A stretch of DNA of 64,000 nt from Patagioenas fasciata. Taxonomy: Eukaryota > Chordata > Aves > Columbiformes > Columbidae. Location of the stretch: the NCBI RefSeq assembly GCF_037038585.1, contig NC_092520.1:149729104-149793103 (forward strand), written 5' to 3'. The notes under the pieces were generated by a model. It saw only the letters and a program-made list of their open reading frames with translations. It did not search any database and was not told the origin of the DNA. Numbering within the stretch: the stretch's first letter is position 1; every line of letters starts with the position of its first letter. A program made the position numbers and the translations under genes. Shown in pieces: positions 60,214 to 64,000 of this stretch.

Positions 60214-63200
60214 AAGCTCTCACCAGCTCCAGATCTGTCCAAAAATATGTAAAACAAGTAGGATCCTATTGCGAGTTTGCAGCCTAGATTATCCCTCTGG
60301 GCAGAAAGCGAGTCCTGCGAGCGCTGCCCGGGTCTTGGAGCAGATCCCCTGAGGACCTGCAATTTCTTTGCTCTGTCTCTGGGCAATGGGGGAAGGATTT
60401 GCTTCAGCCCCAGCCAGCACATCTGGCCCCTGCCCACCACTGGTTTATATTTAGCTGTCAGCACATGGGCCATTTGAAGGCAGCGTCTCCCAGCCCTCAC
60501 CTCCCTGCTGCCCAGCTTTCCATAGCGGTTGAGCTGCTGCCGCTGCCTGGGTGGAGAGCTGGAGACTAAAATTAGCAGGGAGCTCTTCTCTTGCCAAATG
60601 CTGCGCCTGATCCAAGCTGAGCCAGGGGAAGGGGAGAGGAAAATGGTCTTAAATCTTCCTCTGCAGGGCACACAGTGTGCCTGCTGCCTTCTTGAGGGTC
60701 TCATTGCGAGGGGTGGGGATGCCCCGATGGAGGGTGATTGGGGGATGCTGAAGCAGTGAGGAGAGTAGGGCATTGCCAGGATCATCCTGGGACATGGTAG
60801 GAAATCCTGATTCTCCCTGGATGTCTTCAAAGCTGCAGGCGTCTCCCTGCTTAGGGAGAGGTTTTCTGCGCAGATGTGGGGTTTGGCTGCTGTAAGAAAA
60901 CTCGTGTGTATTCACCACTCCCACCCTGCCAGAACAAGCTGCTGAAGATTTCGCTGTCCCCAGTAGCTGCCCACCCTAAATGAGCACTTGTTCGCTCTCT
61001 ATTATAGGGCGGGCTCCAGAAGAGGCTGTGGTTACAGCCCAAATTTGTACAAATGGGGATGCATGCCATCCCTTTCTCTGCCTTGGAGCAACCAAGGCTT
61101 CAGAACAAACTGCTTCAGCAGCCCGTGCCACAATTAATTAGCCTCTGTAGCAAAGATATTGATGATATAATATTTGTTATTTATCCTTTTGAAATATTTG
61201 ATGTCTATGAATGGAAAAGCATTAATTTGGCTTGAAATTACTTCAGTGCAACAGGAAGGCATGTTATTTCATTATTGACTATTCTGATGGACCCAGCCTG
61301 CCCTGCTGGTACAGTCCTGCTGGTTTGGCTGCCTGAGGCATGCTGCTACCCTGTCTTCTGAGAAACAACTTTGCTAGTGCGTGTAATGCAGTGGCAGGAA
61401 CTCATCTGGGCCCCCAGAATACAAGTCTCACCTCTGACGTTTCCCATTCATTGCACTTGTCTGAATTGCACAGCCCAAGGCAAGAGATGGATGGAAGGAT
61501 ACAGCTGATGTGGGGACATGGTCCCTAAACCCATGGCCTTTGGAAAGACCTATCTGCAGTACGTGCAAGGGCAGCACAAGGGCAAACTGCGACCATTGCA
61601 GAGAGAACTGCTGTGGGTTTTGCATGCTATTGGTCCTGATAGCTCAGGAGGAGGCAGCCTGAGGGGCACCATGGGGGTGGTGGAGCAAAATGCATACCCC
61701 TTGATGGCCTAATAAAGGTCAGAGTAAACGCAAACACGGTTTGCATTGACATTTCTGGGTTTTTTTCAGCAAGAGTTGGTGGGCACTGCTTGTGGGCCAG
61801 CTGCAGGAAGAGTTAAAAAAAAAGTGGAGAACGTGCTCATGATCTGCCTGACAACTGTTCCTGCTGAAAAGGAGGTGGAATTCCCCTTTTCCTACGAACA
61901 GTAGAGAAACAAGGGCAGATAGCATGGGTGCATCAGATGTGTCTTATAGATTCGACCAACTATACTTGGCAAGTGGCCTCTCTGTTTGTGTCTGGAGGTG
62001 TGTACAGCAGATGTGTGCTCACCGTCTGCCAGGTCTCCATCACGTTAAGCATACAGAAAGGAGAGATCCCCAGGAACTGGAGCAGGTGAGGTACTGGCAG
62101 GGTCTGGCCTGGCTTCCATTCCAGCTCCAGACACAGGTGCCTCCCTCCTGCGAGCACCGCTCTGTGGTTTCATTCCACTGAAGTAAAGGAGAAAAAACTT
62201 TGAACTTTGTCCCTGGCTTCCATTTCCTTTTCCATGCCAGAGGTTGAATGAAGAGTGTACTTATGTGAAGGACATCAAGGTATTTTTAACATGGGTAAAC
62301 AAAGGCAAAAATGTACGATATATGCCTTCTGCAGCTGTGACCCATATCCCATGGTGTTAGATCTAGGTGTATTTCTCTGTTGCTAAGTAATATGGTACAA
62401 AGACAGATTAAGGCTTAAGTTACTGGAAAGTTTTTCTCAGGAGGATGGGACTTCCTACGTTGCTTGGCTGAGGGCAGAGGCCCCCGGAGGGACAACAGCT
62501 TGGGTGAATGATACTGGGCTACTCCTTGAACTGGGCAGGGCTTGGGGGGTCTCCCAGAGCAGGCATGTTCAAGTAAAAGAAAAAAGAAAAAAAAAAGAAA
62601 GTGGTGGTGGTGATATGAACGGATTTGAGCCACCTCTTGTGCTGGCAGCAGATGCTCAGGACAGCCCTTGTCCAGGCCTGACCACCTTGGCAGTTCCAGC
62701 AGAGCTGCTCTGCTCCAAGGATGAGTCAGGTGGCATTGGTGCTTTTTCTCATCATTGTAGTAGATATGTCTGTACAGTTACAGGCATGTAGGTTAGGGGT
62801 TTTCTTCCATGCTTTTGGATTTTACCAGTGATGTCTGTTGTGGTCACTTGAGATTTGTGATCTCACTATATGGCTTAAATGAAACGTACAAATCCCTGTG
62901 TGCATATCTTTGCCTTCTTCTCTAAATAATCCCAATTTTAAAAATTATTATTTGAAATATGTGTGATAGTACTGTCTGGATCTGTAGCTTTGTAAAGAAA
63001 TGGCTGTAACTTTACTCTCTGCAGGTGTGTGTATCTCACGTTCTAAAGGCATTTTCACATGCAGCATTTTCCACGTATAGAGGGTCTGTGTGTGCTCCAA
63101 GTACTACCAAATCAACTCAGAGTTCAGAAGCTGGCAATTGAACCTCCCAAGAAAACAAATGACTAACCTATTTTTGCATCGTGTGCTAAGATAGTCTCAC

Positions 63201-64000
63201 AATAGTGCCTTTTAAGTGTCCTGTGCTCTGAAGGCACCTTTGCTCTTCGTGTTTGTTGAGCACATCTAACCAAACCTGTTTGCTCTGGAGTAAGAATGAT
63301 TATTTCCCAGCAGAAGAATTGCAGCACCTGCACTTTGTGTTGTTTCAGGTGGCCGAGGAATTTGATGCTGAGTTCCTTTGCATGTCAGACAGCTGGACTA
63401 GTGCTAGGGCAATTTTACATGCACTTCGTTGACCCAAGGTCGCCTTCATGGAGCTGGTCTGTAATGAATACCTGGTTGCAGCTCTTCTTTCCTCCCTCCA
63501 AGCTCGAGGGAACTGTGGTGTGAGGTGGAGATGAGGGTTTCAGCAGCTATGCAGCATGCTGCTGCTCTTAAACAACCTGCTGACAAAGCTCAATGTAGTG
63601 TTTTATAGACTGGCAGCAGGTCTTCTATGCCAGCTTGATTATTCTACATAAAAACCTTGCAGGCTGCAGTGGTTTCCTTTGTAAAGAACCAGGGTGTGGG
63701 ATACTTAATTACACTCTACTGTAATGATTTAACATGAGGGTTAGTGTTAAGACCCAGGTTGGGATTCTTGAGATCACAGGCTTGGATGCGGTGTTAAAAC
63801 ACTGAGTGACACAGGCTGCGTTCTGCACTTGATGTCAACCAGAGGAGCAAGTGCTTTCAGGCACTGTTAAATGAGCTTCCTCTCCAGTGTTGGTCCCTTG
63901 TTGACACAGCGTCTCTCTTGTTGTCTTCCCTCATGCGTGGTGATAGCCCAGTATCCTCTCTTTGTAGAATACTCATGCAGTGAAAGTGCCAGAGGCAAAA

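Larger units (their letters stand above)
46705..64000 (+). other. B4GALNT3: B4GALNT3 intron 1 (partial)
   Basis: At least 17.3 kb with no recognisable B4GALNT3 exon 2, whose product should begin near (R)YGSWREL. It contains a (GTCCC)9 microsatellite, two CR1 copies, a G/T-rich tract around 53755-53800 and a GC-richer segment at 54950-56400. Long chance ORFs such as 57155-57697 have no family resemblance. Confidence 0.65.

Noticed and set aside
59675-60252. Short ORFs within 59675-60252
   Set aside because: They are translations of a minus-strand CR1 3' end, not genes.

Overview
The window is vertebrate nuclear DNA, and almost certainly bird. It holds three spliced genes in the order KDM5A (minus) - CCDC77 (plus) - B4GALNT3 (plus), the order I recall from human 12p13.33. 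It also carries several CR1 LINE copies with the typical 3' end (repeated ATTCTGTG octamers), the dominant interspersed repeat of birds. The exact species cannot be told from the sequence.

Positions 1-20793 (minus strand) hold the 5' part of KDM5A, a histone H3K4 demethylase. Ten coding exons were placed by homology and all have canonical AG/GT borders and consistent phase. They encode residues 1-435: JmjN, ARID, the first PHD finger and the start of the region before JmjC. The JmjC domain and the rest of the gene lie beyond the left edge. Intron 8 contains a solitary LTR-like element split by a CR1 insertion. The KDM5A start sits in a CpG island (about 20430-21600) with clustered ETS sites and GC boxes.

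Positions 21600-24400 are spacer with one CR1 copy. A second CpG island (about 24480-25090) carries two NRF1 palindromes, a ZNF143-type motif and two inverted CCAAT boxes. It starts CCDC77, which is complete: eleven coding exons (24996-37352) give a 494-residue coiled-coil protein, close to the human length. One of its introns (29310-30613) has a GC donor. Introns also contain a CR1 copy, a 69-bp tandem duplication and a palindromic hAT-like MITE.

Positions 37353-46200 are the CCDC77 3' UTR followed by intergenic sequence. A third CpG island (about 46200-46960) contains the first coding exon of B4GALNT3 (46560-46704), which encodes the cytosolic tail and signal anchor of a Golgi beta-1,4-N-acetylgalactosaminyltransferase. 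The rest of the window (46705-64000) looks like its first intron. It contains a (GTCCC)9 microsatellite, two CR1 copies and an unexplained GC-richer segment (about 54950-56400) with a TATA box and a short ORF. The three genes are neighbours without a known shared pathway: chromatin demethylation, a centrosome-type coiled-coil protein, and Golgi glycan synthesis. I saw no new biological system; the more notable items are listed as findings.
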